From Stercorarius parasiticus (Eukaryota > Chordata > Aves > Charadriiformes > Stercorariidae), in the NCBI GenBank assembly GCA_013396915.1, contig VWZL01000615.1, forward strand, positions 193,295-257,294: 64,000 nucleotides of DNA, read 5' to 3'. The notes under the pieces are model-generated. The model searched no databases, had not been told where the DNA came from, and was given only the letters and a program-made list of their open reading frames with translations. Positions 11,356 to 25,628 of this stretch are shown one piece after another; positions within the stretch are counted from its first letter, which is position 1; the number at the start of each line of letters is the position of its first letter. A program made the position numbers and the translations under genes.

Positions 11356-14310
11356 TCAAAATCATACTTTTACTTGTGAGAGTTAAAGCATTCCAAATAA
11401 ACGTATTTGGATACTGTTAGCCCACAGATGTAGACAGTAGCCAGAAGCTAGCAGCCTTCTCACAGATCTCCTTCAGATGTCTTAGATGCTGCTCGTTACC
11501 AGCAGACTGAGCAAGACGGCTGTAATCTCAGCCAGCTCTATCAGGGGGAGGCTCGCCAATGGGATGTTATCTGGGCTGTTGTGGGGCTCCTTGTAACCGT
11601 CCTCTTTTCAGCAGTTCTGTGGCAGTCTTTACCCATCCGTATTTTCTTAGTATCCCCTCTCCTGACTTGCTGGAACCATCCAACAAGAGAGAAGTGGGAT
11701 AAATTCTGCCTGAAGTTTTTTACTGGGAAGGGAAAATATTTCCTGAAATGTGGTAGAGAGACAACTGTTAGTAAATTTTGTGGGGAATTTTGAAAGCAAT
11801 TTCTTTCACTTGCTGAGAGGGTAGAAGAGAAATTGTAGATTTTCGTTGACCTGTTTGTGGGTTTGGCTCTTTGCTGTTTTTGGGGTTTTTAAAATTATTT
11901 TATTATTTATTTTTAAAGGAAGGCATCACTGTAAGCTTGTATATATAAGCTTGTACACTGTAAGCACTGTATGTACTATGTTTCTAAAGGGGTTTGGGGT
12001 TGTTTTTTTGTTGTTGTTTTAAATTTAGAGTCTGTCTTTATTGGTCTTCAGGGCATTTTCAAACCTGATAAAAGAAAGAAATTAAGAAAGAAAACTGCAG
12101 TGTTGGGGGGAAGCACTGAACCGAGACACATTTTAACTAATATTGATGATAGTTATTGCTGTAATATAGGTTAGTGAAAAAAATGGATCTCAATTTCATG
12201 AACTGTTGTAGTTCCCAGAATCTCCTGAATAAAAATAGAGAGTAGGCTGATAATACTTGGTCTGAGGCGAAAACAGAAATAGAATTTTCCTGCTCAATAG
12301 CTGAGGAAAAGAATAAGCCCTAGGGGTCTTGCTATAGGCTGCAGTTTCCTAGTGATGCATTTTAATGAACAGTTGATTCCTGACCAGTTGACAAATTGAC
12401 ACATGGTTGGCATTTATGTCTATAAATAACAAAATACTTAGAAGACACTGGATTTTGTTAGCATAACATTACCAATTGATTTCTTATTTCTAACAGTGGC
12501 ATTAAACACAACACTAAAAAGAGATCATTTTTAGTTTTATTCTCAAGCTTTCTTTTTTTTCTGTTGATATATTTATTCATGTTTAACACATTTTCTCAAA
12601 GAGGGTTTTGAGAAAGTTTAGCCTTTTGGATGGATGATATTGCTAGCTCGAAAATGCCAGGTGTCTTAAGAAATATACTTGCTTCCGGGATTCTATAAAT
12701 GTCTGAGCCAATTCAGAGAGGTACAAAACATAGTTTGACTGAGATTTATTACACTGCGGAAGAATTTATCAAAATGGGATTGTCTGTTGTTTTGATAGGG
12801 CCTGGGGACTACACACTTTCATGTGTCTGTTAACACAGTGTGCTCTGGACTTGTATTCTAAGAAAGCGCAGACAAAACCTTAGTATGACTATAAATCTTT
12901 GTAGCTATAATGCCGTGATATATAAATTACCCTCTTCCTCAAAATAAAAGGTAAGACTTTTTTCAAAAATTAACATTTGAATAAAAACCTTATTTGGGAG
13001 GCATAGAGAGAATGGTGACCTGAGAATGCTGGCACAGCTGCCAAGCAACCGTTTCCTTACTGACCAGGTAAGCTTTGCTGAGCAGCTCTGCAGAATACTG
13101 CAGGAGATGCCTCAAGTCTCAAAAAATCAGAAATGCTAATGAAAATGTTGCAATTGTGCACGTAAATTTGTGCTAGACTGAAGGCATTGACAGGACCATA
13201 GCTCACCCTTAGCTTGTCTCCTGCTGGATGGTTTTGCAGGAATTCCTTTTTCAAATGACTTCAGATAAAGCATTACTTTCTGGTATGATTGAAATGAACC
13301 CATAGTTGGAGATGGAAATGCATCAGCTGTTTTAGTAGAGAAACGGAGTAATAATCACAATTATGTGGTAAATCTCTGTTTAAAGATAGATAGATTTCAA
13401 AACTGACAGTTCCTCGATTTCTTCTTTGTATCTGATCCTCTTAAATTCCTGTTTGTTGCACTGAACAGTAAATGTATGAAAAAATCTGACAGTGGGTTGG
13501 GAAAAATGGAAATTTCATGTATTGTATAGCCTTGTTTTGTTGTGTAACGCTAGCCTGATTCTGCCATACAGAAACTGGCAATACAAGTAGGATGGAAATT
13601 TTAAGGTCATCTAGTTTCAATATTTTTGAGATGATTTTTGTATAATATGATAGTATTTGGTATATTTAGTATTGGAAGCTGTACCTCCGTAAAACTGCTT
13701 CATGATGCAGTAGTTACTGAAGGACAGGTGTATTCATGTCATGTTTTATTGTGACCTTTGCAAAGGTGTCAATTAGCCTGTAAAAATTAATACTTGGTAT
13801 CTAACTATTTTTTAATGACAAAACAGTGAGAATGACTCAGCAATTAAATGTTTAATTAGCTCCCATTTCAGCTTCTGATTTCCAGCTTCATTTTCAGGTT
13901 AATGATTTGGTAAAAACTGACACGAGAATTATGCTAAGACTGGTTGACCAAGGTGGTGAAAAATATTAGGCTACACTAGAATAACCTGAGTTTATTTCTG
14001 CATTTGCAGGGTCATCTTTGCATAGCACTATTGTCAGTGTTATTTAGGGTGGGATGCATTGTGTGGTATCAGAGGCTGATACAGCTCTCGTTCAAGTCCT
14101 AAAGCCATATTTCCTTTTATTTTAATTGAGTTGGATTGAGCCCTGAGCTGTTTTGTTGTTTGGTCTTGGTTTTGTTTTTTTCCCCAGCGTTAACAATAGG
14201 AGGTTAGTTAAATAATGGTTAAAACACCAGAAGCAGTGCATTTTATGTTGATTGCAGCAGCACCAAACCCAGAATATAAAAGTGTTTTATCTGTCCCTAA
14301 ATCATGGCAG

Positions 14311-14324
14311 GTAACCATGGCAAT
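14311..14324. promoter_or_regulatory. RFX X-box-like palindrome (candidate)
   Basis: GTAACCATGGCAAT is close to the palindromic X-box bound by RFX transcription factors (GTNRCC..RGYAAC), missing only the final C. It lies deep in an intron with no visible promoter next to it. A match to such a short motif is expected occasionally by chance in 64 kb. Confidence 0.3.
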
Positions 14325-17300
14325 AGTATCATTTCCAACAGCTCATGGAAAATATTTGAAACATCTTAAGTGAGCTGTCCCATTAATAATGAAGAATATC
14401 AATGTTTTGCCATCTGTTACGGACTAACAGTGTATATGAAAGACCAACAGTTGTGTGAAACAATTTAAAATGCAAGTTGGAATGAACTTGGCTTCTAATG
14501 AAAAACTGCAAAACAGCGTAACGTAAAATATGGTACGTTAGATTCTGCTTTTTAGTTTTATAGCTTTACATCATCATCTAATATCTGTTGAGAGTCTAAG
14601 ATTTCCATTATGTGTTCTCATTTTCAGAGATTTGTAATTTGATATTAGCATTTTGCTGTGGGCAGAAACTTGGCAAATTCTCAGTCAGTAAGAATTTCAT
14701 AAAATATTTTGGGAGACATTAATTTCAGATTAAAAATATTTTCCCAGATGTGTTTTGATGCTTCTCCCATCAGAAGCAGTTTTGCTTGTTAACTGAAATT
14801 TTGTGGACTCTTAATCAAAAGCACGTGTTCTTGAACTGTGGGCTAGGAAATAACTTTGACATTAGTTTGTGCAGAAACAGAAGCAGCTTTCTTTTTCAGA
14901 AAATATGCCTACAAATTGAAGGTGAATGCTGGTATGTTAAGTCTTGATTAACAATTTGTGTACAATAAGTTTACGCTGCATAAATTGGTGGTAAATTTGG
15001 CCAAGATGCCCTACGGATGTATATCAGAACCTGTCCATATTTTTTATGTAACCGAGTCCCCCTCTATCCCTTTCTTTTAACAGGGAAAGAGAGATTCTTA
15101 ATCAATTAGGAAGGGCAATAGATTATGGTTATAGGCAATGTATCCCTGCACGTACTAGTTCCTTTTCTATGCACGGATGCATTCATGGATTGTTAATCAG
15201 GTGGTGCTGAATATGCAAGGCTTTCTCTTTTGTCAGATGGGAGCTGCTTTTCAAGCACAGTAAGGTAATTTCAGCATCATTACAAAGAACGATAGTAGGT
15301 GTCCATAAATAATCCCTCATACTGAGGATATATGGCTCCAAAGACTTCATCTTTTGAGTTGAAAAGAAATCTCCAATCTTGAAAGCAGAGCTCCCGCCGT
15401 CCTTGAATACTCTTTTGCCCTCTGTAGTGCCATGGGATCAGGGATTAGGTTTATTATGAATACAGTAGGAGATGTTTTACAAGTAATAGTTAAGAGTTAA
15501 ATTTCTTCAAGTTTGGTGGTATCATTTGATCTACCACTGGACCCAGTCAGAAGAACTGAAAGGGGACAGTTAGCCTTGCCTTTTGATTTTAAAGTTTGTA
15601 AGATTTTAAACAGTTGTTCAAATACCTTCATTGAAAGATTTGTAGAAACAGCATCTAGGGCCTGATTTAGGAAAATGCTTTAAAACATATACTCCCAAAT
15701 TGGTTATGGAAGGATCTATTATGCTCCGTATAAAATGGAGAAGAACAATATAGAACAGTCTGGTTTTTCTGTAACAATTTCAAATTATATATAATTTGTG
15801 TTGTATAAACAGTTACAGCTCTTGAAAGTACAGGAACCATATACGTATAATGCTGGTTTTAGTGCCATTTTTGGTGTGTGCTTCTGGAAAAAAAAATCAT
15901 TGCCACAATTATTTAAAATCTATTTTTATAGCCAGATTTGAAAGAACTTACTGGTTTTTGTCCAGAGCTCCTGCTAGTGCTGTTTTTTTTTAAAAAAGCA
16001 ATATACATAATAAAGGCAGGTAAAATTCATAAAGCATTCCTACCATTAAAAAGAGGCATCTATGAGGCAAGGAAAAGATCTTCATTGTGATTCTAGTCCC
16101 AACTGGTCAAATGACTGGCTTGATGATTCAAGACACAAGTTCTTTGTCCTTGTTAGAGACAAGACTTACTGTTTATTCATCTTACACAGTCCATTCCTTC
16201 TATACATTTTTCACTTGAATTTCAGAAAATAACTTTGATCTTTGTAATAGTATCCATCCATATTTTTGAGAGCAGGTTTCCATTTTCAACTATGTTAGCA
16301 TATCTATTCAGTGAGATCTTGAAAGTGTGCATTTATTTAGTAGTTACTTTATCTTCCCATACATGCATTTATTTTCCTAAAAAATGAAACTATATAATCT
16401 AACCTGTGAAAACATAAGGTTTTTTGCAAAAGCATAGATAGTTGTAATTTTAACAAAGTTACTTTGTCCCCAAAGTACATTGATATCAAGCTTACATAAA
16501 TCTGTACATTGAATCTTAGGGGAAGATCTTTGCTGTTTGTTGTGTGAATGGATATGCAAATGTAGATTTCTGCTGACAGATACAATCTCATACAATCACC
16601 AAAGATATGTGCTAAAATTGGGGTTTTTTCACCGGTACAAATCCAAATCAAATTCTTCCCTTTACTTTTTGCTTGTAAATAGAAATATCGTTTAGGGGTT
16701 GGAATATAAAATACTAACTAGATTTCAGTTGTAGATAATTGAGTCCAATGAAAAGAGGGTAACAGTTACCTCTATAATTTGGCCAGGCTTTGAACCAATT
16801 ATGTTTTTCTATTTACTATTTTGTGACAAAACCTCTTTATTACTGCAACAACTTGGCAGTAACAACTGTGTGGTAAAATAAGTCTTCTGAGTAGCCAACC
16901 TGCTGTTGCAAAATGCACGTTTAATGATAAAGTATAGACCTACAGCTGAATCATTTTGAGCTTGGCTTACATTACTCCTGGTGAGGACAATGGGCATGGT
17001 ACAGAATTTCATGGTAGATCACTCAGTGGTTTTTTTAGAGATCAAATTTATATCAGGCTAAAAGAGCATTTTTAACTGTTCTTAGGCTGAGTTTAATTTC
17101 TGAGATTTTCTGTACTTCGCTTGAATAAATGGCAGAAAAATAGCTATATTATAAGCACTAATTTGTTCAGCTGTAAACGGCAAAAATGGATTCCCCAGGC
17201 ACGTTCTGGCAGTCTTAATTAGAAAACTCCATTGTGCCATTATTATCTGTAGCTAATGAGATTCTTTACAATAGCATAAGGGATAGAAAGTTCCTACATT

Positions 17301-20239
17301 CAGCATTTTGCTCCTGTGTTTTTAACAAAGTGTCCTGCCTGTGAAAGAAGATGTATTTAAATAAATACATGCGCAGTACAGGAGTCATACTGAAAGAATG
17401 CAGCCTCTGCTTAAGAGCGGAGTTTAACATAATTTAAATGATTTGACTGAAAATACTGTTGCTGAGGATTTGTGACCAAGAAAACTTCAGAACTGAAAAA
17501 GTGCTAAGGAATGTGGTACTTTAAATATGGAGATTTTCTTTGGAGTTTGAAGACGTAATTGGTAGAAGTGATGAAAGGAGAAACAGGAAGTGTAATGGGG
17601 GTGAGGCCAGTTCTCTGGAAGGGCTCTAAGCTGCGGCTGTGCCTGCACTAGGAGCAGCCTCGTAGAACAAAGCAGTGCTCCTCCTTCCTCCGTTACACAC
17701 AGTCGAGTAAGACCGAGGGAGAGGATTACTCCATGACTGAAATGGTCTCACGTGCCAAATGTCACCACTGCTCATGTGGTTAAATCTTTCAGAACCAAAG
17801 CTGTTCCACAACCTCTTTCCTCTTCTCTGAGATCTCCTGTGTGCCACACTTTCTTGTGTTCTGCCTCACACAGCTGGTGGTAGCAAATTAGTGTCCCTAC
17901 TGATGTGATACTTTAAATCCTTTGAGTGAAAAGATGGGAAGACAAGGCTGTTCCTTGAGCTAGTCAGAGAATCCAGTAGGAACAAAAATCTTAGTAAAAA
18001 GGAGAAAAATATTAAAATTTATGTTATCGAACTAGTTAGTATTGCACCACACTTTCATTTATTATTAGCATTCCATTTTATTCTAATATTATGTGTCACC
18101 ACATATTAAAATTTTTGCTTTAACGTTTCCCAACAGCTTGTATAGACTTCTGTTCCACACATTTGTCCAAACTTCGTCAGTGCAGCGGGGCACGGAGCAA
18201 GCTGTTGCTCTGTTCTCTTTGAGTAGTAACTGTACTCAGTTGTGGAGTACTGGGTGAGTGACTCTGCAGAGTGGATTGCATGAAGTGTCAACAATGCAGC
18301 CTTGTTTTTTAATGAAGTATCAGTTTCCGAGAGTTTTCAGACTTCATTTCTTCATTTATTAGTAAATCAATTAACACTAGAATCACCTGCTACACAACTT
18401 GTGTGTGTAGTGTGTGTAAATTGCTGAAAAACAATGTGACTGATAAAAAAGAAATAGAAAAGCATATAATACATAGGGCTTTTTTATTTTCACACTCTTC
18501 TTCATTATTACATGTATTAATATAAAACTGGAATGTGAAACACAGCTGGACATCTGTGTAAGTTCATATCTAGAAACCAAAAAACTGAATTTGTATATAC
18601 TTTGAAATTTTGTAAACTTAATTAAACAACACAAGCACTGCCTAAGTTTTTGAAGCCTGTAAGTATGAATGTCTTCAGCAATTATAAATGTTACAGTAAT
18701 TACAATTACATGTTATTAAGTAATCACATGCAAATAAAAGACAAGAGCAGAAAAGACTTCCTTAAATTATTAAAAATGAGGCTATTTTTAGTATAGAGAA
18801 TTGGTTGCCTGTATTTGCAAATGTACCTTACTTAACATAGGTTGATTTTTATTTATTTATTTTTAATTCTGTGAATTTAAATTACTACTTTGAGAAATGT
18901 TATTCAGAATCTTTTCTCATTTTCTTGTCTCCTAAAAATATTACTCTTCCTGGTAACTTCTAATGAGAGATAAGAACGTAACAAAATGTCAATAAAGGTT
19001 CTAGGAACTCTACGGAAGTCCTCCTGAATTCAAAGGAGCATCACTGCTTTGACAATGAGTTAGTCGGTTTTATCTAAGGAAGGAATAATGTTCAGATTTC
19101 CATCCCATGCGTGGCAGCAAGACTCAAACCTTTTTAGGACAATGAATTTATTCAGTGTTGTCGAATGTATTTATGGTGTTTTGCTGGTGGGTTGTCATAT
19201 TTTTTGCAAGCAACAAGAATTTCTTTCAACGGCTTTTCTTACACAGATAAATAATACAGGTTGGATAGACGCATCTTCTAAGTAATAGTCTTTCTTTGAG
19301 AGCTGTAATTGTCTAATAATAGTTTTGGCTTCATGCCTAAAGAGCATACTCTGCCATTTAAACCAGGTGATCAAAATGCCTGCATTTCTGAGATATAGCA
19401 TGCTGCCTGTAGTGCAAATCAGCCACCACCTGATTTCATTGTAAACCTGTTATGGTCTTAATGTTAGTGTAGACTTTATGTTATAGTTCGCTGTAGTTGC
19501 GATCCCTCATAGGAAGAAGTTTAAGCTAGATGTAAGTTACAGGATGCATGGTGTTGTGCTGGTTGTTAGACTTCTAATTTGTAAATCCCTCAGCAGAATA
19601 TGGAGCTTATAGAATTATTTTATTTATTGGGGCCAATATAGTATAAAATCCTGCAATCTACAGGAACTTCAGTAAAATGTTTTTATGAGAACTGTGATAT
19701 ATCTTTAAAAAAAGCAGTCTACTATAGGGAAACTCCACCACAAAATAATAAATTATTAACATAAAAAAGCTGGAGAAATATTAATCCATTCTGGAGTTTA
19801 TGTACCCAACATCTGAAAAGTATGGATTGTGAAGAAATTGTGGGAATAAGTCAGTATTTTCTTCTGTGAAGACTGGGTAATTCTCAAAAGGAATCACATA
19901 AATTGTTATGCCGCTGCTGTTACGCACTGCCTTTCTAAGATTGTAGTATTTTATGGAGAAAAGAATTCTGGTCCATAGAAGAGAGACTCTGCCAAGGAGA
20001 AAATTCGGCATCCAGTCAGTGGACGTTATTGTGAAACAGGTTTTTATTAGGTTGCATGATTTTCCTTTAAGAAGGACAGATCAAGGGGTTTTTACATATT
20101 GCCGACATATTTCTATAGACATAATAAACATAGATTATGAAAAGATCAAATTTTATGTTTATTAGGATTGTTTAGTTACATTATAGAATTAAAAAACATA
20201 TTCCTTGTGTCGTTTATATTTTTTGCTTTCTATTTTTAG

Positions 20240-20379
20240 GATGCAAAGTTTGTAGAAGAGCGACGCAAGCAGCTACAAAATTACCTAAGGAACGTAATGA
20301 ACAAAATTATTCAAACTGTGCCAGAATTCACAGCCAATCCAAAAAAAGAGACTCTTATTCAGCTGATGCCCTTTTTTGT
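20240..20379 (+). CDS. SNX29: SNX29 exon: second part of the PX domain (46 codons plus 2 bases)
   Basis: It begins after TATTTTTAG with GAT and ends at TTTTTTGT|GTAAGT, a strong donor, leaving a split GT|T valine codon (phase 2). Residues 48-93 of the visible segment start DAKFVEERRKQLQNYL. R55/R56 sit where the PX family has its second basic phosphate-binding position (R105 of p40phox), within the long helix that packs against the PX fold. The exon ends with KKETLIQLMPFF, the last helix of the domain. There is no internal stop in this frame. The neighbouring exon joins exactly in phase, which confirms the boundaries. The exon is rich in Lys and Asn codons using A/T, in keeping with the AT-rich surroundings. 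Confidence 0.94.
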
Positions 20380-22885
20380 GTAAGTATTTGTCATGTAGTC
20401 AAGAAAATACTCTCTTCATCATAATTTAATTTAAAATATAATGTCAGCATCTCCAAAATCTTTAAAACAGTGTTTTTTAAATAGAAGGCTCCTGCTCAAA
20501 TTATAAGTGCTTTTGTTATATTTAAATGATTATGTTATACATACTAATTTTTGTTTATTTAAATGGTGACTTTGAGCAAAAATCATTGCGTAAAACTTTC
20601 AAAAATATTTAAGTGACCTCAAAGTCTTCATCCGTATGCACTCTTCAAACGTTAGGTGGTTTTGATTTCTTTTATTTGGTCTTTTTCAGTTTTGTTGTGC
20701 TTTTGTTTGTGTGGGGTTTGTATTTTTGTTTTTAGATTTTTTGGGGGGGGATGAAGGTGCAGGACTATTAGGGTACTTACTAACCAAATTTAAAAGTCAA
20801 GCTGTTGAACTCTTTCTAGCTGAATTTTGCAATCTGTTGACACATGTTCTGATTTCATTAATGTTACTGTTGAGAGTGTCCAGAAGTAGATTAACAGAGT
20901 CACCTGTCAAGAATCTCAAAACAAACCCTTTGATATGCAATCATACAAGGGATATCATGTTAAAATCTATCCATTTTGCTGTAAATACTGTTCTTTACAG
21001 TATTTATAAATGATATTTAGAACTATTTAAGAAACAATATTAATGAAAATGTGTTTTTGAAAGTGGTGTTAACTTATTTCTTTCAGTAATAATTTTTCAG
21101 TATAATGGCTTTTCAGTACTACACCTGTAAAAATTACAGATTGAACACACGTCATAGTGAGCCATCATATTCATTTTGCTGTCCACAAGCCTCTGCACAG
21201 GGATTGTGCATCCATGCCTGTGAATCCATGGATGAATCAATTTGCAGAATCCAGACCAATTTAAAAGTAATATGTTTCAATAGAAGGGTGCATACTTAGC
21301 TGTACTATTTGCATGGTCTTATGCAGAGTTTCAGATTTTGAAGTTGAAACTTCAAGAAAGCTATATTTATTAGAAAATGTAATAGATAAATGGAAGAATA
21401 CCAAGATTTATTTTGTGGCATTCATGTTTTTTCAATTTTTCCTGGATTTGAAGAAGCAAAAATCAATTTGATGAGACATCTTGATGATGTTGTTATAAAT
21501 GGCAAAATTACGTTTGTAGAGGCAAACATCTTAAAGACACTTACCTTTTTCTTTCTACGAACCTACTTTGTAGAATTTGACTAAGGGCTGTAAAGATTGA
21601 AATGGTTTCAAGTACTTTCAGTTGAGGGGCCCATACGTGGCTTTTTGTTTAGTCGTTTTAAAGAAATTGTCCTTCATGTTATACTTCATTTTGTTTTTTA
21701 AAGAAGGGGGGGATAAATACAAAATACATCTGCAATTGAATTTTCAACTCAAATAATTTTTGCTTTTCCTGTCCAATTGTATTTTATTTTAAGGTAGTTA
21801 AGTGTAGCTGTGTGAAGTAGTCAACTGAGAATTTCTTGTCAACTTCATTTCATAACTTGCTGCTTTAAATGTAGAGCAGGAAAATAAATTCTGAACAGTG
21901 TGCTGTTTAAGGTCCCATCTTTTCAGTGGCTTGTTATAATTGATTATCCTGAGTTCTACACAGACAAGCGGTAATGCAGAATAACATCTGTAAGGCAAGG
22001 CTAGCTAGTTCTTCCTCAATCAGTTTGCTTATGAAAGAAATTAAATTTTAAGTTTTGTGGGGTATAAGGTATTTTAGTAAATGATGATTATGGTTTCAGG
22101 TGCACATTGAGTTGCTGTAGTAATTATCATTACCTCAACAGTACAAGTAGTCATAAAGATAGCAACACAACTAATATTTTAAAATATGACAAAAGTGGAC
22201 CAGAGACTATTAGATTAAGAAATACGGTGGATATTCTAGTTAGAAATATTCATCTGAAGCTTTGACCTTAATCAAGGGAACACATATTCATAGTAGCAGT
22301 TCATTACTTGAGCTGTGGTGCATTATTTACATGCTTTAACCAAAATTGTTTGGGTTTGGTTTTAGATTTTTATTTAATTTCAATTATTAGAATTTCACAT
22401 ATTTTTCTAAAAAAATCTACCATTAATTGTACAATTGAACAGTGACCATACTGTGAGATTATAACTATGAGATAGTACAGTACTGATGTAAAAGCAATGA
22501 TACTACTTTTCAGGTGTTTTTTTTTATCTTAATGCATTGTTGTTAGAGAAATACTTTATTACAGTGTCTTTTTATTCTACTTTGAGAAATGACATTTTGA
22601 GAATAGTTTATTTATAATCTCTTAGCCACTTACGTTAAAAACAGGAAGAGAAAACAAATTTCCTCTTATGCCTCAGTCTGAAACAATTAAGTTGCTTTCT
22701 GCTAGTTAATCTCATCTCCTTTATAGGTGTGTAAATAAGTTTAGATCTCATGTTTTTGTTTATTAAAAAAAAGTGCCAGGTATGAGGACCTGCAGAGGAA
22801 AAGATTCAAAATCACAATCCCACGTAATCTGTTCTACCAATGATGCACAAGTCAGAATAAACACCATTACCCTATTCTGCTGATG

Positions 22886-22926
22886 GAAAAAAAACAAAAC
22901 CAAAAAAACCCAAACCAAACAAAAGA
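22886..22926. repeat. A-rich low-complexity tract
   Basis: Runs of A broken by single or double C (AAAACCAAAAAAACCC pattern). This is simple sequence in the last SNX29 intron. Confidence 0.7.
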
Positions 22927-23936
22927 ATTCCAACACTATTTCTGCTAATAAATTTAATGAGCTGAATGAGGTAGGTACAATTAATTTCACAAAGAGCAAA
23001 GTTTTATTGAGAAGGCAGCACATATAAGCAACCTGTTTTCTCAATATGGGTACAATTTAGTATGTGAAACATTGTGATACAAAATAAAGCAACTATCTCT
23101 AAGGAAAGAAATTTGTTCAAGGAGATTTACTCAAGGAAATTTGCCAGCACCATTTGTCAACAATGTGTAAACATCAATACGATGCACTGCATTGATGCTA
23201 CACTTTTTTGGGTATAGCTATATGATAGGTTGCAAAAAGACTATGTTTATTTTTAGAGGGTTTTTTTGCATTTGGCGATTTCATAATTCTCAACACATTG
23301 CATGAATCAACAGACTATAGTGGATTCAAGAATATTCTTTGGTATCCAGACATTGTGTTAAAAGGGTTCTGTTCATATATGTATCTGTTAATTATTTCCT
23401 TGGAGCTTTTTCTCACATAATAGATGTATAAGCATTCTCTCTTGGCTAGAGTAGATAGTTCTCTATGTAATAATAATAATATTAGTGGGGTTCTGGAAAA
23501 GCTTAGCTGTTGAGCAAAATAACTATATACCTCATCTATGGTAGACAAAGTGGGTTTTAATGCATTTTTCTACTGAGATATCAGACTCTTCCTCAGCAGC
23601 TAGAGCAGCAGTATTAAATTAATATAAAGATCTTTCAGACAATGATAGAAGGAGCACATTTTAGAAAGTATCATTGTTGCTAGGCTATCATTTGAATTCT
23701 CATTGCCCTTTATTTTCTGAGAGTCATGACCTGGCACTGTTGGTGAGTAAGAAAAAGCATCTAAAAGAAACTGCATTTCAGTTCCACTTCATATTGCCAT
23801 CTTCTCCAATACTGTCTTTTCTTAATTGATTTTGAGCTTTGTCAACAGATCTTGAACGTGATGGACTCTGTGAAGTGTTTATTACATTATTCAGTTGTAA
23901 CTTTTGTAGTGTACCTGCAACTATTCTGTTCTGTTA

Positions 23937-23968
23937 GGTTTAATAATATTTTGGTTTAATAATATTTT
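23937..23968. repeat. 16-bp perfect tandem duplication
   Basis: GGTTTAATAATATTTT occurs twice head to tail (23937-23952 and 23953-23968) with no mismatch. This is a recent slippage-type duplication in AT-rich intron sequence, likely to be length-polymorphic. Confidence 0.85.
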
Positions 23969-24155
23969 AATATAAAACACTGTAAATACATATAATAATT
24001 CTGATATATTTGATATGTGCTTTGTAGCACAAATGTGTGTATAGTTGCTGATTACATCTTTATTAATGAAAGAGCATTTACAGAACNTTACAGTCTTAAT
24101 ATGCATAAAAATTCTCTAGGGCATTAGATCTGTCTATTAGGAAGCTATGAAATAT

Positions 24156-24168
24156 AAAAAAAAAAAAA
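24156..24168. repeat. Poly-A run (13 A)
   Basis: Thirteen A in a row. There is no retrocopy or SINE body upstream that I recognise, so this is read as a simple homopolymer. Confidence 0.8.
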
Positions 24169-25428
24169 GATCTGGTCTTAAAGAGTTTTTTCTCACTGTA
24201 AAATTAAATGACCACACTTCAGTGTGAAAATTAAAAATCCCATAAAGGTTATGTCTGATTAGGCATCTATAGATGGAAATTACAGGGTCAGTTTTAATTA
24301 ATCACTTTCAAGATCTGATTTAGGTCCTAGAATATGATTATAGTGAACAGAAAATAAAATTAATGTCTCTAAGACTGAATCCACTGATTACTAAATGCTG
24401 GAAGGAATATTGCCTAAAATTTTTGCTGTGAGGTTGTTCCTCTGGGGATTTCTCACTTCCCAGTGCAGTGATTTCATACAACCAGACACAGGTCTGATGA
24501 GGCAAAACATTTTATCTGATCTGTATGAAATAGCCTACCACTGTTACAAAGAAAGAAATTAATTTTATTTTGAAACTCAGATACAGTTAACAGTTTGCAG
24601 TAAAATAATGTGAATCAGTTTGCTAGCATTTCTCTTCATTATTGTATCAAATGCTAGTGGTTAATCATGGAAATGTAATTTTTTTTTGATTCCTTATGCT
24701 GTGAACTGTCATTAATGTATTCTTTCTGTTGTCTATCATTTGTAATCTCGGTTTGTATATTTCTCAATTTTAATGCTGCATTAGCTCAGTCACAGGTTTG
24801 GTCAAATAGTTTCCTTTGCAGTCCACTTTCATGTCTTAATGTAAAAAAGATATTCTGGCTCTGCTAATTTGTCTGTTTACGTGCTGAATAACAAATTCTT
24901 TGTAATAATAAAATTGACATCACAAGTTAAATTTTCCAGTCCATGCAGAGCAAAACCTAAATCAAGAATTGGCACTGCTGAATTAGATAGCTACATCTGC
25001 TAGCTGGTGAAGGCCTGTCTGTTAATACTTCCTTAAATTAACATTTATTTGCACTCATGATTGGTGCATTACAGATAAATAAAACCTGTTATAACAAGTA
25101 CACTTGTGTTTTAATCACATTTTTATCAATCTGTCAAAAAAATATCATGCACGTTAGCTCTTTGTAAATACATACATAAGAACAGGAGGGATCTTTGGGA
25201 ACAAGCAGCACAGTTATTTGGACCATATAATTGAGGCTTTCAACATAAATAGTCATAATAGGTTATATGATTTCAAGAATGTAAAAAGCTAAAAGCTGTA
25301 AAAAGTTGTGAAAAGAAACACTAAAGTGCTGTGATGTTCCATTTTTCTGTCTCTCTAGTTTCTATATCAAATGTCCTCACTTTTTAGAAGATAAAGATTT
25401 TCTTCCCATTATCCTCATAATGGGCACA

Positions 25429-25628
25429 GTCTGAAATATAAGAAAAAACTTTTTTTACTGTAAAGGTGATGGAACACTCTAACAGGTTGCCCAGAGGTTG
25501 TGGACACTCCATCCTTGGAGATATTAAAGACGACAGGACACAGTGTTGGGCAACCTTGTGCAGAGGGATTGGCTAGGTGATCTCCAGAGGTGCCTTCCAA
25601 CATCAAATAGGCTATAAATCTATGATTC
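25429..25628 (+). mobile_element. Old, diverged CR1 LINE 3' fragment, sense orientation
   Basis: It begins at about GTCTGAAATATAAGAAAAAAC (the CR1 block that normally reads roughly CCTGAACA-CAAGGAAAAAC). It continues through a TTTTTTACTGT...GGTGATGGAACACT segment, then AACAGGTTGCCCAGAGGTTG, CTCCATCCTTGGAGATATT, GGTGATCTCCAGAGGTGCC and TTCCAACATC, and ends in CTATGATTCC. It has more differences and small deletions than the copy at about 8.3 kb, so it is probably an older or different CR1 subfamily. No coding capacity remains. The open frame on the opposite strand here (25415-25684) is only the antisense of this repeat. Confidence 0.88.

Larger units (their letters stand above)
2981..20239 (+). 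other. SNX29: SNX29 intron between the two PX-domain exons (about 17.3 kb)
   Basis: It starts with GTACTT after a phase-0 codon and ends with a pyrimidine-rich acceptor, TATTTTTAG (20231-20239). It is AT-rich and non-coding throughout as far as I can see. Contents I can support: a CR1 LINE 3' end (about 8338-8550), a 12-bp inverted repeat (9320-9359), an 11-G run (10615-10625), a (TTTA)n microsatellite (11327-11355), an X-box-like palindrome (14311-14324) and an intronic AATAAA at 3621-3626. About 11.4-11.6 kb is less AT-rich and contains a CCAAT motif, but has no gene structure. I found no tRNA, snoRNA or protein exon that I could defend. Confidence 0.85.

Noticed and set aside
16349..16651. 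100-codon open frame on the - strand
   Set aside because: No family resemblance, and a second overlapping frame of similar length exists, as expected of random AT-rich DNA.
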